Of a stretch of DNA of 64,000 nucleotides, positions 36,203 through 64,000 are shown piece by piece. Under the pieces are notes generated by a model. The model was not told where the DNA came from, searched no databases, and saw only the letters and a list, made by a program, of their open reading frames with translations. Every line of letters begins with the position of its first letter. Positions within the stretch are counted from its first letter, which is position 1. The position numbers and the translations under genes were made by a program. The DNA comes from Elysia chlorotica (Eukaryota > Mollusca > Gastropoda > Plakobranchidae), in contig RQTK01000140.1 of NCBI GenBank assembly GCA_003991915.1, forward strand, positions 648,109-712,108, given 5' to 3'.

Positions 36203-37044
36203 AATGCTAGAACTTATCTTCTAGAAGGCCCCCCGCCGACAAATATTCCTTTCGGTGTTGATTCAGAAGAGAGCGAAAACCTGATTTTTAGTATCGAACC
36301 TAGTACATGTACCCCCTACTCCTCAGTCCAGAGCACTAGCAGAAGACAAAAATTTCTGGCGATGTTGATTCGTGGCCTTCATGAGAAGAGCGCGGAAACA
36401 CGACTCAGTATCGAACCAAATACCCCCTGCTCCTGAGCGCGCTGTCCGGCGTCTCCAATCCTACATGACTCGCCAGCGACACATTAATATTCATTGCCGT
36501 GTTGATTCTGTGATTCATGGCCTCCGTCAAAGAGAGAGAAACCTGACTTAGTTTCGAACCTAGTACTTGTAGTTGTACATATATGTAACCCCTGCTGCGG
36601 AGGATGCGGTAGTCCTGGCGTAAAACATCGACTTTCGACGCAAAAAGTCAGTGGTTCGAGCCCTGGCGATTTCGCTCCCTACTGGTTGGGTCGGTGTCTT
36701 TTGTGATCGCCTGAGACAGGAGTCATGGTATCCCCATCCTCTCTCGTGTGTGGCAGCACATATAATTGCCAGACGCCAGTCTTCGAGCCCGTCCACAATA
36801 TAGCCCTCATACTCATAGTGCTGATGTTGGACGTTAAACCAACTCAACATCAACTACAACTACCCCCTGCTCGTTAGCCCATAGGACTCACCAGAGACAA
36901 ATATTCCTTGCGGTGTTCATTCATGGCCTCCATCAGAAGAGAGCGGAAACCTGACTGTGTCTGGGGGGCTGGTGCCTTGTCCGCGCACCTCGGCGCCCGT
37001 ACGGTCCGCTTCTTGGTCGAGAAAGATCCCGTGCCAGCAAACAT
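32269..37044 (-). CDS. Unrecognised gene with a 3.2-kb basic, low-complexity exon
   Basis: The main exon is 35445-32269 (1059 codons, stop TAG). A strong acceptor (T-rich tract then CAG) at 35446 shows that the apparent Met further upstream is intronic. The likely first coding exon is 37044-36892: ATG with an in-frame stop nine bases upstream, 51 codons starting MFAGTGSFSTKK, phase-0 donor GTGAGT. Two more phase-0 exons are possible: 35972-35910 (SGFRSELLEILDQ...) and 35728-35669 (...CLYLERFLELITSR). The product would be about 1130-1150 aa, very rich in Arg, Lys, Ser, Pro and Gln, and largely disordered. The C-terminus has a short coiled coil (EMAARIVELGEDIEMLQAEV) and ends in a hydrophobic segment (LKLVVFMGLQFLAQ...), which could be a tail anchor. 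I recognise no family. Coding status of the main exon is likely; the 5' model is tentative. Confidence 0.65.
35669..36560 (-). repeat. Array of tRNA-like/exon composite repeats
   Basis: Five segments homologous to the 3' half of the first exon at 36892-37044 occur at about 36478-36552, 36340-36406, 36232-36288, 35910-35972 and 35669-35740. On the minus strand each is preceded by a tRNA-like sequence ending GGTTCGA(T/A)(T/A)CT. The upstream part often reads GGGCTGAGGAGCAGGGG, and one copy has the A-box-like TAGCTCAGGTGG. Some copies keep open frames and donors (35910 and 35669); others have lost the donor or frame. This looks like repeated duplication of a SINE-plus-exon unit. Confidence 0.7.
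36064..36200. repeat. Compound (CTGT)n-(CT)n microsatellite
   Basis: CTGT units with two interruptions, then a long CT run. Confidence 0.9.
36590..36862 (+). mobile_element. Near-complete tRNA-derived SINE (family A)
   Basis: Head CGGTAGTCCTGGCGTAAAAC, B box GGTTCGAGCCC, body CTACTGGTTGGGTCGGTGTC and CTGAGACAGGAGTCATGGTA, then GCTGATGTTGGACGTTAAAC and a short A/C-rich tail. It lies in the first intron of the unrecognised gene. Confidence 0.88.
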
Positions 37045-37536
37045 TGTTCTTTATATCCCCTGTGTCAAATGCGCAATTTACAAGTGCACGGAGAAAGAAC
37101 GTGTTAAAAATTAAGGATAATGCTCAACAGTGGTTAGACTGATATATTTTATGTAGGTCCAACACACATGAAAAATTAATGCTATATTATTATATATTAT
37201 GTACCTTCTTGTAATATCCTCAACAACTCGATGACTGTATACATATATGTTTATCGGAAAAAAAGTGTTTTAGCTAAAGTTTTAGGTACAGGGTTAACTC
37301 ACCCAAAATTTCAAAACAACAACAGAGAAAAGCCTACACTGTAAGAAGTGCTCAACAGGGGTTAAAACAGACTGAATACAATGTATAGAAATTACAGAAT
37401 ATAATTCTCTGCTTGTCAGTCAAGAGAACCGCTGTCCAGTCACTGAGCTAACTGACTAACAGTACACTATGTAACATTAAACACATCCTGTTAAGATTAA
37501 TACAATAATACATCTTTTTAAGATGCCACCGGGAGT

Positions 37537-37796
37537 GTGTGTGGGGGGGGGGGATGCCCTGGGGTAGAACATCGGCTTCCGACGCAGGAGTGCGTGGTTC
37601 CAGCCCAGGCGATTTCTCACCCTACAGTGTCAGTTGTCAAATGTAGCCGACTGAGACAGGAGTCATGGTATCCCCGCCCTGTCTCGTGTATGACAGTACA
37701 TAAAATCGGCAGACGTCAGTATTGGGGTCCGTCCACAATATCATATATCCTATATAGGGCTGACGTTGGAGGTTAAACCAACTCAACTACAACTAC
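37537..37796 (+). mobile_element. tRNA-derived SINE (family A)
   Basis: Same head type as the 36590 copy (GGTAGAACATCGGCTTCCGA), B-box-like GGTTCCAGCCC, and full body to GACGTTGGAGGTTAAACC. Confidence 0.85.
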
Positions 37797-37926
37797 GACT
37801 GGCTGAAACAGGAGTCATGGTATTCTTGCCCCGTCTCGTGTGTGGCAGAAGTCAGTCTTGGGACCCGTTTACAATATAGCCTATACATGTTTAGTGATGA
37901 CGTTAGGCGTTAAACCAACTCAGTTA
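37797..37926 (+). mobile_element. Partial SINE (family A) in tandem with the previous copy
   Basis: Starts at the GGCTGAAACAGGAGTCATGG block and runs to GACGTTAGGCGTTAAACC. It lacks the head. Confidence 0.8.
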
Positions 37927-39907
37927 CAAGATGTTCGTCGTTCGCGTTAGGTAAAAGTAAATGCAATATACATGGAAAATGCACTGCAGCAAGTCGTAGG
38001 TGTCACCATTATTCGCCCATACTGTGCCTTAAAAAAAAGCCACCAAAACAACACATCGTGTAGGCTAAGTTAACTCTTAAGCGAGACTTCTAAATCAATT
38101 ATATTTATGTAGCCTAACTGTTTTGACTTCTATAATTATTTTAAATCTTGTTTTTCGTTGTTGTAAGCCCTTTGGCATGGGCGATTTTTAGATTTTTTCT
38201 TAAACCTAGGTGACGTAATGTATCATGATTAATCATGTTTTTTTTAAACCCTGATAATGATACGCTTTCTTTGATTGTAAACTAGATTCTAATCTTTCTA
38301 AACTTGATATACAATAGTCCAACGGTTATGTAAAAAACAGATCGAAACACTTCAGAGTTTCGTTTAATTTTAGAAGCTTGTCCGCAGAGAGAAAAACAAA
38401 ACAAAATAATTATGCAACTTTTGTAGATCTACAGGCTTACCTAAATCTGTTTACACTTTTGAGTTCATTTGAAGGATATTAATTTTCCTGAAAAACACAG
38501 ACTTCCATTTTCCCCCTGCTGTTGATGGGCTGTGTTCAAATAGAACATCTTTAACTTTAAGGAAAAACACAAAGCGATCTTTCTCTACAAGGTCTCATCT
38601 TATCTCTATATAATAATTATTGTCTTCGTCTCAAACTTAGACATGCGATCAAATCCAAACCGCTCCACACTAAAATCCCAAATTTTTGCAGTAAAATTAC
38701 AAATGGGCCAGAGAATTTTAGTCATGAAACTAATACGATCAAACGCCTCATTAATTTTTAATAAATCAATGTTATCAACCATAATTATCGATCCATCTTA
38801 TTTTCACCGCGACTACCGTCCGAAAATTAGTTATAGAAAAAATGAGTTATGTTTTTAAGACTTCTTTTGACATTACTATTCTTTTCTTGATTTCTTGATC
38901 ACATTTCGCATTTGAGGAAATTGTAAAACCGAGATAATTAAAGTTTTCTATTTGTTTGATTTTTGTGTTTTTAATGATATTTTTTGGAATATAATGCTCC
39001 TTTTCGTGCCCGATCCCTAATGACTCTCAATGTAGTCATGCTCATTAATTACGATTGTACTTAATGATTTTTCTGTTCAAAGAACGGGGTCTTTTTAACT
39101 ATCCCTTTTCAATTTTTTTAAGCGCGCAAATTTTACCGTGCACACATTACGGTTTTTAAGAATGCTTGATTATTTTATGAAAACAATTTATGATCTGCAA
39201 ATACAAGTAGGTGGGTAAGTTTTCTTATGACTAAAAAAAAAATCCCAAACAATAAATTATATACTGCAATCAAAAGCAAAAAACGAGAAACACACCAAGT
39301 GTTTACACTGGGGTTCTGTACGCGTTTTTCAGCCAGGTAACTCTTTGTGAATACATTTTCACTTTCTAAAGGTACGGATTCTGAAGAAACACTAATTTGA
39401 GTTGTACCACTGCAAATTCATCTGTAATCCTTCAGCTTCGCCCATTCCACTATCCCCACGAATAGCGTGTGTATATATTTGTTTGTTTTTTTGTTTTGGT
39501 GTGTTTCTTTTTTTGTAAGTATTTTTTCACAAAAGGAAAAAAATACAAATGATGTGGGCTTTTATTTTTTTCAATTCACAACACTACTTTACGACACTAG
39601 TCTAGAAATGTACCAAGACAGAGATATCTAACTGCATAAACTGCATACAATTTTGCCTAGACTGTTAGGCTGTCTCACGATAATCTAATCAGAGCTCCTG
39701 CAAACAAAATGTCTTTTATTTTATTTTTTTGCTGTAAGTACTGAAAGTGGAAATCATTATTTTTAGAGTATAAAATAAAGCCAAAGTCTAGAAAAAAACA
39801 ACAACTTGTGTCTTACAAATATTAAGCCCTTAGTTTTATCCTCAGATGAACCTTCCCTTATTTATTTAAAAATTTTTTCACGGTGTTGATCGGTGTTTTG
39901 TTGTTTC

Positions 39908-39958
<51 letters not shown>

Positions 39959-40702
39959 AGTTGTTGTTGTCTTCTTGTTCTACTTTACAAAATGTAATAC
40001 ATGTACAGTTTAGATAATACTAAGCAATCTAATAATTATGGTCCTATCTAGGTTTTCTAGATCTAGGTTTAGGAATGTTTTGATAGTGTGCTTTAGATCT
40101 ATATCTGGCAGCATCTATAGTGATATCGAATGGTGTAGACCTTCAGTTAGATAATATGGGTCTAGAATTAAATTCTAAAAGCCTAGATAGATTTTAGAGA
40201 CGATAATCTTGATCTGAAATCTGGTTCACTATCCAGAACCCATAATCAGAAAATATTATTTATAAGCATTATTCTAAAAAAGTTTATTCGATATAGATCG
40301 GGCAATGTTTATGAGATCGACTCACTGAAGCTAGAAAAAAACAAAAGGCGCACATAAACTTCTTTTAATACCAGTATTTACAGGTGCACATTTTTTAAAC
40401 TCTTTCTTTCTTTAAGTAAACTAGTTGAAGGCCCGCGAATTATCGGGATTAAAAGTTTAAATCAATACTAATTCTATGATAAACAGTGCCACTTAAAAAC
40501 AGTATACCCCTACCGGTAACATCGAATGTTATTTCGAAAATGTCTAGATTCTACAGTAGCCCATACAAACAGGTGGTGTAAAGTATCCGGTAAAATTTGC
40601 AAGGGTTATATATTAACTTGACCATTGGCACAGCATAGTGAGGATGGTTATGTGGGCCATAATTTTGCGTCACAATATTGCCATGTTTTTGGCACTCCCC
40701 CA
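37927..40702. other. AT-rich noncoding stretch
   Basis: Holds a GTT microsatellite (39901-39971) and TCTAGATC-rich sequence at 40.0-40.2 kb. No exon or recognisable transposon protein was seen. Confidence 0.5.
39901..39971. repeat. (GTT)n microsatellite
   Basis: TTG/GTT units with two single-base interruptions. Confidence 0.9.
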
Positions 40703-41260
40703 CTATGGTGGGAAACAAAATTGATAATTATTGTCATGATTTGGGCCAGTTGGTGTTGGAAGCGTAGAAGCTTCCTGGCTGATATGAGGTGGAGACGGTA
40801 GTGGTGATGTAGATCTAATCCGTGTGGGTTTATCTGCTTTTTGTGGTGGTGTTGCAGATCTAAAGCTAGGTCTACATTGTGGAGATCTAGTTCTATGTCT
40901 ATTTTCTATTTGTCGTGGATCTAAATCTAGATTTCTATCAGTATCAATAGGCCTAGATATGGATAGTTGATCAAGTGATGTATTCTTGTTTGGGGCAGTT
41001 AGCAGTGTAACTGTAGAAGCTGCTTGACTGATGACAGATGGGTGCGTTAGTGGTGATGTAGATCTAGATCCTATCCGTATGGGTCTATCTTGCTTTTTGT
41101 GGTGGTGTAGCAGATCACTTTGTCGTTCAGTAGGCCTAGATATGGATGGTTGATCAACTGATGTTTGTGATTTTGTGGTTGAGGGGATTTTATTTGGATT
41201 GTGTGTTGCCGCTAAGTATCTGGATCGTCTTAAACGGTCTGTCTTTTTCTCACCTGCCAT
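40703..41260 (-). CDS. Unrecognised 185-aa ORF with internal duplication
   Basis: Starts MAGEKKTDRLRRSRYLAA in a good start context (ACGATGG). The rest is Ser/Pro/Arg/Thr-rich and consists of two related ~70-80-residue repeats. Each runs from (S/T)xDQxSISRP through (K/R)PxRI...RSTSPL to ISQ(A/E)AST followed by a (T/A)xPN end. No known domain, signal peptide or membrane segment is visible. The start overlaps a donor-like ATGGCAG/GTGAGA, so the ATG could instead be the end of a tiny exon. Coding status is uncertain. Confidence 0.4.
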   Translation of the reverse strand: MAGEKKTDRLRRSRYLAATHNPNKIPSTTKSQTSVDQPSISRPTERQSDLLHHHKKQDRPIRIGSRSTSPLTHPSVISQAASTVTLLTAPNKNTSLDQLSISRPIDTDRNLDLDPRQIENRHRTRSPQCRPSFRSATPPQKADKPTRIRSTSPLPSPPHISQEASTLPTPTGPNHDNNYQFCFPP

Positions 41261-42334
41261 CGTTATATATCTAACATAGATCTAGATCTTCCACAATTAA
41301 ACCTTCGCTCATCATACAGTTGAGTCATGCTTCTTGGTCAAATAATTCAGATCTAGATTCTAGATTATTCCTGAGTCAGTTGCCTTTGTTTTTTTAAGTG
41401 ACCCCGTAAGGTGATAAACTTTTTAGAATTACTGCTCTCAAGTGCAAAAGTGCACACTTGTTTTCCCCCTAAACGCGCTACTTTTACAAAAAGGAAGAGG
41501 AAAGAGGTTTACCTAATAATACAGATCGGCCTATACAGGAGGGATGCATTGAATTTTCATGTAATATCAAAGGTCTAATGAAACATTGATTTTTAAAAAG
41601 AGGTGGCCAGTATGCCCCTAATCTGATGTATAATGGTTCATTTAAAAATGTTTTGTAATTTTCAAATGATTGAGTAAGTCTGTGGAGATGGGCAAAAATC
41701 GAAGCTGGGAGCCCACAATGGGCACTGAGTTTTTTTTTTATATATATAGATAAATATTGTGGACCATCTAATTGTTTCTCGGATATTTTACCATTTTTTT
41801 CCAGATTCCTCTTCATGTTTAGCAGCTATTTGCAGACGCTGCTTTCGCCTTGTCAGTGAAAAAAACAACAACAAATGTCTTGAATAACCTTCTCCCGGTA
41901 TCTTTCTGTTTCTACGTATTTGGAAATACGTGTATAACTATAGTTTAATTTGAAACGCATGCTATTATAATGATTGAATCGATCTTTATGTGCTTTAGCT
42001 ATATGAACATTCAAAGACAACTTTAACTGACTTGCTGAAAAAGGAAGTGTAAATGGGGGAAAACGCTATTGGTAAATAACGGCTCTGTTGGGCGCATCTC
42101 GCTTATCTAAAAACAGTTTTGGCTTAACTGTGGACATCCCAATTGAGATGTTAATAGGTGGAGCTTAACCCCCCTCCCTGTAAGTAGGACCTGCACCTCA
42201 AGTATTTATATCCCGCCCACGTCTATCGGTCGCTATGTTATACACATTTTTATATCCATCCCATCTGGTCAAATTTATCGTAAGGTGACTATTATTATGT
42301 CAAAATTTATTTGCCATTTGCTGCCTTTTTGATT

Positions 42335-42720
42335 TATTAATATGAACATTTTTTTAATGAACACGGTTTCCATAGCTGCAATAAAAAGCATAGTTTATTT
42401 GCGGCATTAAAATTCGGCATACGTTTTTCTGTCAAACTATAATACACGCAATCCATAAAACTGGACAGAAGCGCACAAAACACCGTGAAAACTAAGTAAT
42501 TTATTTCGACATAAATACAATCTTGTGAACACATGTTTTTATGGCTTAAGGTAAAAGTATGATTTATTAATAATAGGCACAGACATTTAAATGAACATGT
42601 TTTTAATAGCTGCAATGAAAAGCATAGTTTATTTTAGATATCAAAATTCAGCATGCGTTTTTCTGTCAAAAAGTAATACGCGCACTCCATAATATTGCAC
42701 AGAGCCGCACATAAAATTTC
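42335..42720. repeat. ~240-bp tandem duplication, diverged
   Basis: Shared blocks are GATTTATTAATA, AGCATAGTTTATTT, GCGTTTTTCTGTCAAA and CGCACTCCATAA (CGCAATCCATAA in the first unit). Confidence 0.75.
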
Positions 42721-42949
42721 AAAATACACACGGACAATGATATAGATTTTTTGTAGTTTTTTGTGCATATATGTTTCAGAAACTTGTCCATCAAGTGCTG
42801 GTATGTGTAGTGATTCATAATAATTTTAAATTTTGGTCACAGCTTGCAGTTGGACTTCCAAAAATCTATGGACGTTTTGTTTGATTTGGCATGTTGGTTT
42901 TTTTCTAAGTCTATCGTCATTAATTTAGGCTGTATTGGGATTCTGACAG

Positions 42950-43080
42950 GTTTACCTGCTGCCACACATATGTATTGTCAGGATAACATTGATTATGTTA
43001 TACTGATACCAACCTAACCAGTAGGGAACGACATCCCACAAATAAATTATTTTGTCCAATCCTGGGATCAAACTTGACTT
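42950..43080 (-). mobile_element. SINE fragment (family A)
   Basis: Contains CTGCTGCCACACATATG, TTATACTGATACCAACCTAA and CCAGTAGGGAACGA, ending at a B-box-like GATCAAACTTG. Confidence 0.65.
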
Positions 43081-43767
43081 CCCCTCCCTCCCTCCCTCCT
43101 CCCCCTCCCCGCCCCAAAATATTTTTCCAAATTCCATTACTCTAAGGCAAACGAGCTTGTCTCTTATCGGAAAATACACAAAGCAACATAACGAAATAAA
43201 ATTGTTCAATTGGTGATTTTAGAAAGTCGCCTGTCAGTTTCACAATATATAGAAATGAAGAGCAAAATCGTATCGTTAAGCATCTTGTTTTCTGTCTGTC
43301 TGTCTGTCTGTCACAGTGTCAGGTAGACATACAGAAATATAGAAGGATAAACAGATAGCTAGCTAAATGGATAGATGTGCCAAAACAACTAGAAGTATCT
43401 TGCCCGCCGGTAGTTAACAAGAACTGTCCTCCCCAAGGACTGGTATCCATCTGGACACTTTTATTGACTGTCCATTGACTTATGAAAAGAGATGGTACAC
43501 AAGTTCAAGCAATTCAGTTTTTGTTCTGATCTTTCGTAAAAAAGAGGAACACAAGTTTAATGTTCTTTTATATGGAAAACATATAGTAGGTAAGAATAGT
43601 AATAGTAAAACTCACAAAAAAGACCCCCCCCCCTGCCCATAATGGATGACCACTTTAAGTGGGCAGTAGTGTCAAGTCCCTGGCTTTAATTTGATGCCCA
43701 CACTGTTAAAACATGTGCATCTCATACTGACAATTGGAAAACCAGAAAAACCCTATGTATTCAAAAG

Positions 43768-43951
43768 ACAACACACATTATCTCCCATGATGTCAGCAAA
43801 CCACAATTTTTCGACGTAGAACAGGACATGGCCAAATAGGTGCACACATCCACAAATTAAAGAAAAGCAACTCTCCTTTCTGTGCATGCGAAAACATCCA
43901 TCAAACTTCAGAACATGTCCTCACGACATGCCACTTTTATTCCCAGCTCAG
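43768..43951 (+). mobile_element. LINE reverse-transcriptase 3' end relic
   Basis: One frame reads TTIFRRRTGHGQIGAHIHK, then CACENIHQTSEHVLTTC and a stop. This is the conserved C-terminal RTGHG...C-x-C...H-x4-C region that follows the polymerase in many animal non-LTR elements. An in-frame TGA lies just upstream. Only the 3' end remains. Confidence 0.75.
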
Positions 43952-43998
43952 GTAAACAATATGGCCTTCTACTGTTACTACTATAGCTACTACTATCA

Positions 43999-44148
<150 letters not shown>

Positions 44149-44793
44149 AAGAGAGGAATACGCACAACTTAGCAACTGAGGGACACAATAAATCAAACAC
44201 AACTAGAGTTAGAAAAATAAATAACTTTTATTGTTTTAAATATGACTGGAACATTTCAGGGTACATAATTCATTATAAGTGTTCTCTCACAAAATGCAGG
44301 TGCACAGTTTGGTTGTGAAATGACTTTGCTTCGACTGATAAAAAAATGCAATAATTATAGAGACTACTATAGACTACTTTTATACGAGAAAAAATGTCTC
44401 TGTCAGCAGAGTATTCCACGCGATGGGTATAATGGCGGTACACGTCAACTACCAACATCAGTCCAGAATATTATAGTACAGCACTGACATTTTGAAGATC
44501 ACGAGCAAAAAAAAATGAAACAAACAACATACTAGATGAGGAAACATAATAGGTTTAATTTCGATCTGCGATAACTGTTGTTTTTGGAATGTTAAATACT
44601 AAACAAAATGTTGAGAGTCCGGAACCTTTTTAAGATCATTATCTTTTGTTGAAACATTTGAGGCTTAGTGATACAAAAATACAAATACATGGCTTTTCCT
44701 GGAAGGCCAGTTCTTACGTCTTCTACAAGAAAGGGACCGTTTCTAAGTTACCATTCGGCGGGTATATTTAAAGAATAAAGAACTTAAAATTAA

Positions 44794-61896
<17,103 letters not shown>

Positions 61897-62047
61897 TTTA
61901 TGTGGCTGGACTCTGTAGATTCAAACAGAAATCGACTTAGAATGTATGTATACCACAATGTGTGATACTTTAACATAATTATACTAAAGGTTAAGATCAA
62001 TGCATCATTCGATCTTGACCCATTTCTATTTCTGAGTTATAGTGCAA

Positions 62048-62165
62048 ATGTTTGGGTCAATGTTAGAATAATGTGACCTGCTAAGATAGACGTCCAGTCA
62101 GGTATCTTTAGTCTGCCTGTGAATGTGGCAGCACCTAAAATTGTCATCCTTTGGTTTTAGGAAGT
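62048..62165 (+). mobile_element. SINE fragment (family A), diverged
   Basis: Contains GTTTGGGTCAATGTTAGAAT, AATGTGACCTGCTAAGA and GTGGCAGCACCTAAAATTGT. Confidence 0.55.
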
Positions 62166-62233
62166 ACGTGATAAAGCTTATTTGCCGGCGGTGGACGGAA
62201 AGAAACCAGATGTACGATCAAGTGGAAAGAGAG

Positions 62234-62458
62234 AGAGAGACCCTTATTTTGGAATAGGCGATACATTTTAAGTTGAAGGGGTAGAAATAGACTGACCCTT
62301 TTTGCAATAGGCGTTACATTTTAAGTTTAAGGAGTAGAAATAGACAGACCCTTTTTGCAATAGGCGATACATATTGAGGGGCTTGAAATAGGGAGAACCT
62401 TTGTTTATGCGATAGCCGATAAATTTAGAAGTGGATGTCTAGAAATAGAGAGACTCTT
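62234..62458. repeat. ~58-bp tandem repeat, four diverged units
   Basis: Unit core GACCCTTTTTGCAATAGGCG, ATACATTTTAAGT, GTAGAAATAGA. Confidence 0.8.
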
Positions 62459-62459
62459 T

Positions 62460-62482
62460 GGTGTGTGTGTGTGTGTGTGTAT
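62460..62482. repeat. (GT)n microsatellite
   Basis: Eleven GT units with one AT near the end. Confidence 0.9.
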
Positions 62483-64000
62483 GTTAGTTGCCCGTAGAGG
62501 GTACACAATTAGGAAATAGTAAAATGCAAAGAGCCTTTGCAGCTCAAAACTGATCACATTAATTTTTTTAAACAAGCACCTGCCTCGCAGGACATGTTGA
62601 AAAGATGCCTGTTCAGACAGCAGAGGTATCGAAAACGAAAAAAAAGAAGAAAAAAGTAAAAACATGTCGGCACTTTGTTATCACTTCCACTGCTATCTAC
62701 GCACTTCTTTTGGGAGAGACCAGCATCGTTAGCTACGAACTCTTCTTGGTGAAAGTCAACATTGGTTTATTTACTGGAGGAAACTGCAGGAACTGTCTAT
62801 GTGCACCCCAATACTAAATAATATCATGGCTTTTTTCATTTTTGAACCACTATCTGAAAATGGCGGGGGAAATCTCAGATCGCAATTAGCGTAACTTCGT
62901 TATTTTCTGCAAAAAGCTTGGTATACAACAGTGCGTTTTTTACAAGTCTTCATGTTTTGCGTAAAGTAACAGCTTTTCTTAATGATTTATTGTTGTTTAT
63001 TTATTCATAAGGTTGTAATTGCTATATATAGAGTATTCTTTTTTTGTATATTTGACGTCACTAGACTAAACTCGCGCCGATTATGGTTGGACATTGCTGA
63101 AAGCGAACTGATGATTTCGCTATGCTCTGACACTCAAAAATAGTTTCTTTTAGAATAGTTAATGTTCAAATAAAAACTAAGTCTAACATTTGCTAGTTTC
63201 ATACTGTGAATTAATTTTACATGGCGTAATCATGTTAAGACTGTTTCATTGGAAATTCCTGTTTTGCTTTCGTTTTGGGGTGGGTTTTTTTTTTGCGCGT
63301 TTTTTTCCTTAATTCGTTATGTTTGTTTAAACATTTTTGTGAGCCTTGGTCTCTTCAGTAGACAAAATCGACTCATATTATGAGCTTTTTTCATTTATTT
63401 TTTATTTTCTAATCAGCGGACTTGTAGTGAAACCGTCAAAACTTCTGCAGTTACAAATTCACAGAATAAAAATATTTCCCCAATAAAGCTAATCCAGCTG
63501 AAACAAAAAGTCGACCGAGAAAGCCTTTTTTTTCATTTAAAAAAAGGGCGCTGAATAACAGTCAACATATAAAATTTCGATCTGTTATTATTAGCACCAG
63601 AAAAGGCATCCAGAATTATTCTAAACTGTGAAAAAACAGAGGATAAGAGAAGGCTATATCTCAATAGAAAGAAAACTAGAATTATCGACCTACACTTTTC
63701 TCACAACTGGCGAAATAAAAATTGACGGTAAAGATAGAAAACGTAACTTATTTAATACCTCTGTGCAAAACTTGAAGGAAATGTAAAAATAGTATCAGAT
63801 AAAAGGAGAACATTGGCAGTGGCAAAAGCCTCATTGGGAAGCTAGAGAAGCATTGCGCTGTTTGGTCTCAGTGGATAACAAATGGAGAGTCAGTGATAGG
63901 AATTGTTCCAAAGTCAGCAACATTATAACCTAACTAAAAATACGAAAAACTGAAATATTTGGAGACTTCAAACGTCACTGCACACAGGAAATACACATAC

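Larger units (their letters stand above)
41261..43767. other. Noncoding stretch with a duplicated block
   Basis: An open frame on the minus strand at 41484-41816 matches no family I know. A ~240-bp tandem duplication lies at 42335-42720 and a SINE fragment at 42950. Nothing else could be supported. Confidence 0.45.
61897..64000. other. Upstream flank of the peptide gene
   Basis: Should hold the promoter and perhaps 5' UTR exons of the minus-strand peptide gene. It contains a SINE fragment, a ~58-bp repeat and a GT run. A plus-strand frame at 62605-62817 (70 aa, Lys-rich start) has no recognisable features. No other gene seen. Confidence 0.45.

Noticed and set aside
35640-36560. Possible tRNA genes (A- and B-box-like words)
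   Set aside because: No complete cloverleaf could be formed; the heads are SINE-derived and diverged.

Overview
This window looks like nuclear DNA from an invertebrate animal, most likely a mollusc and probably a gastropod. It is AT-rich. Genes are split into short exons by long GT-AG introns. There are many copies of a tRNA-derived SINE family, LINE 3' ends, small inverted-repeat transposons and a dense set of micro- and minisatellites. The clade is an inference from the style of gene and repeat content; no marker gene settles it. No rRNA gene, functional tRNA gene or CRISPR array was seen.

Layout. 1-5.43 kb: noncoding DNA with a ~2 kb tandem duplication that looks like a promoter plus 5' UTR exons. 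5.72-8.78 kb (+): a four-exon CYTH-domain protein (179 aa). 9.0-12.85 kb: SINEs and a MADF-domain gene relic interrupted by a SINE with a 12-bp target duplication. 12.9-25.0 kb (-): a ten-exon GTPBP6/HflX-type mitochondrial GTPase (554 aa), whose introns hold a nested inverted-repeat element and a 79-bp array that copies one of its own splice acceptors. 27.3-31.9 kb (+): a six-exon low-molecular-weight protein tyrosine phosphatase (ACP1 family, 159 aa). 32.27-37.04 kb (-): an unrecognised gene with one very large basic, low-complexity exon and upstream small exons embedded in an array of tRNA-like/exon composite repeats. 37-44.7 kb: mostly noncoding, with one unrecognised 185-aa ORF and a LINE relic.

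44.8-61.9 kb (-): the most interesting locus. A signal-peptide exon is followed by small exons that are all in splice phase 2. At least three intact homologous cassettes each start with a polybasic cleavage site and encode a short peptide with a C-x4-C-GVVD motif. One more copy is degenerate. There are two alternative 3' ends. The locus reads as a secreted multi-peptide precursor that I cannot assign to a known family. Nearly every intron carries its own minisatellite.

ACP1, GTPBP6 and the CYTH protein are ordinary housekeeping genes with no evident functional link. GTPBP6 and ACP1 are divergent across ~2.3 kb; ACP1 and the unrecognised basic-protein gene are convergent across 380 bp. All exon coordinates are hand-derived from reading-frame continuity and GT-AG sites; none is supported by transcript data here.
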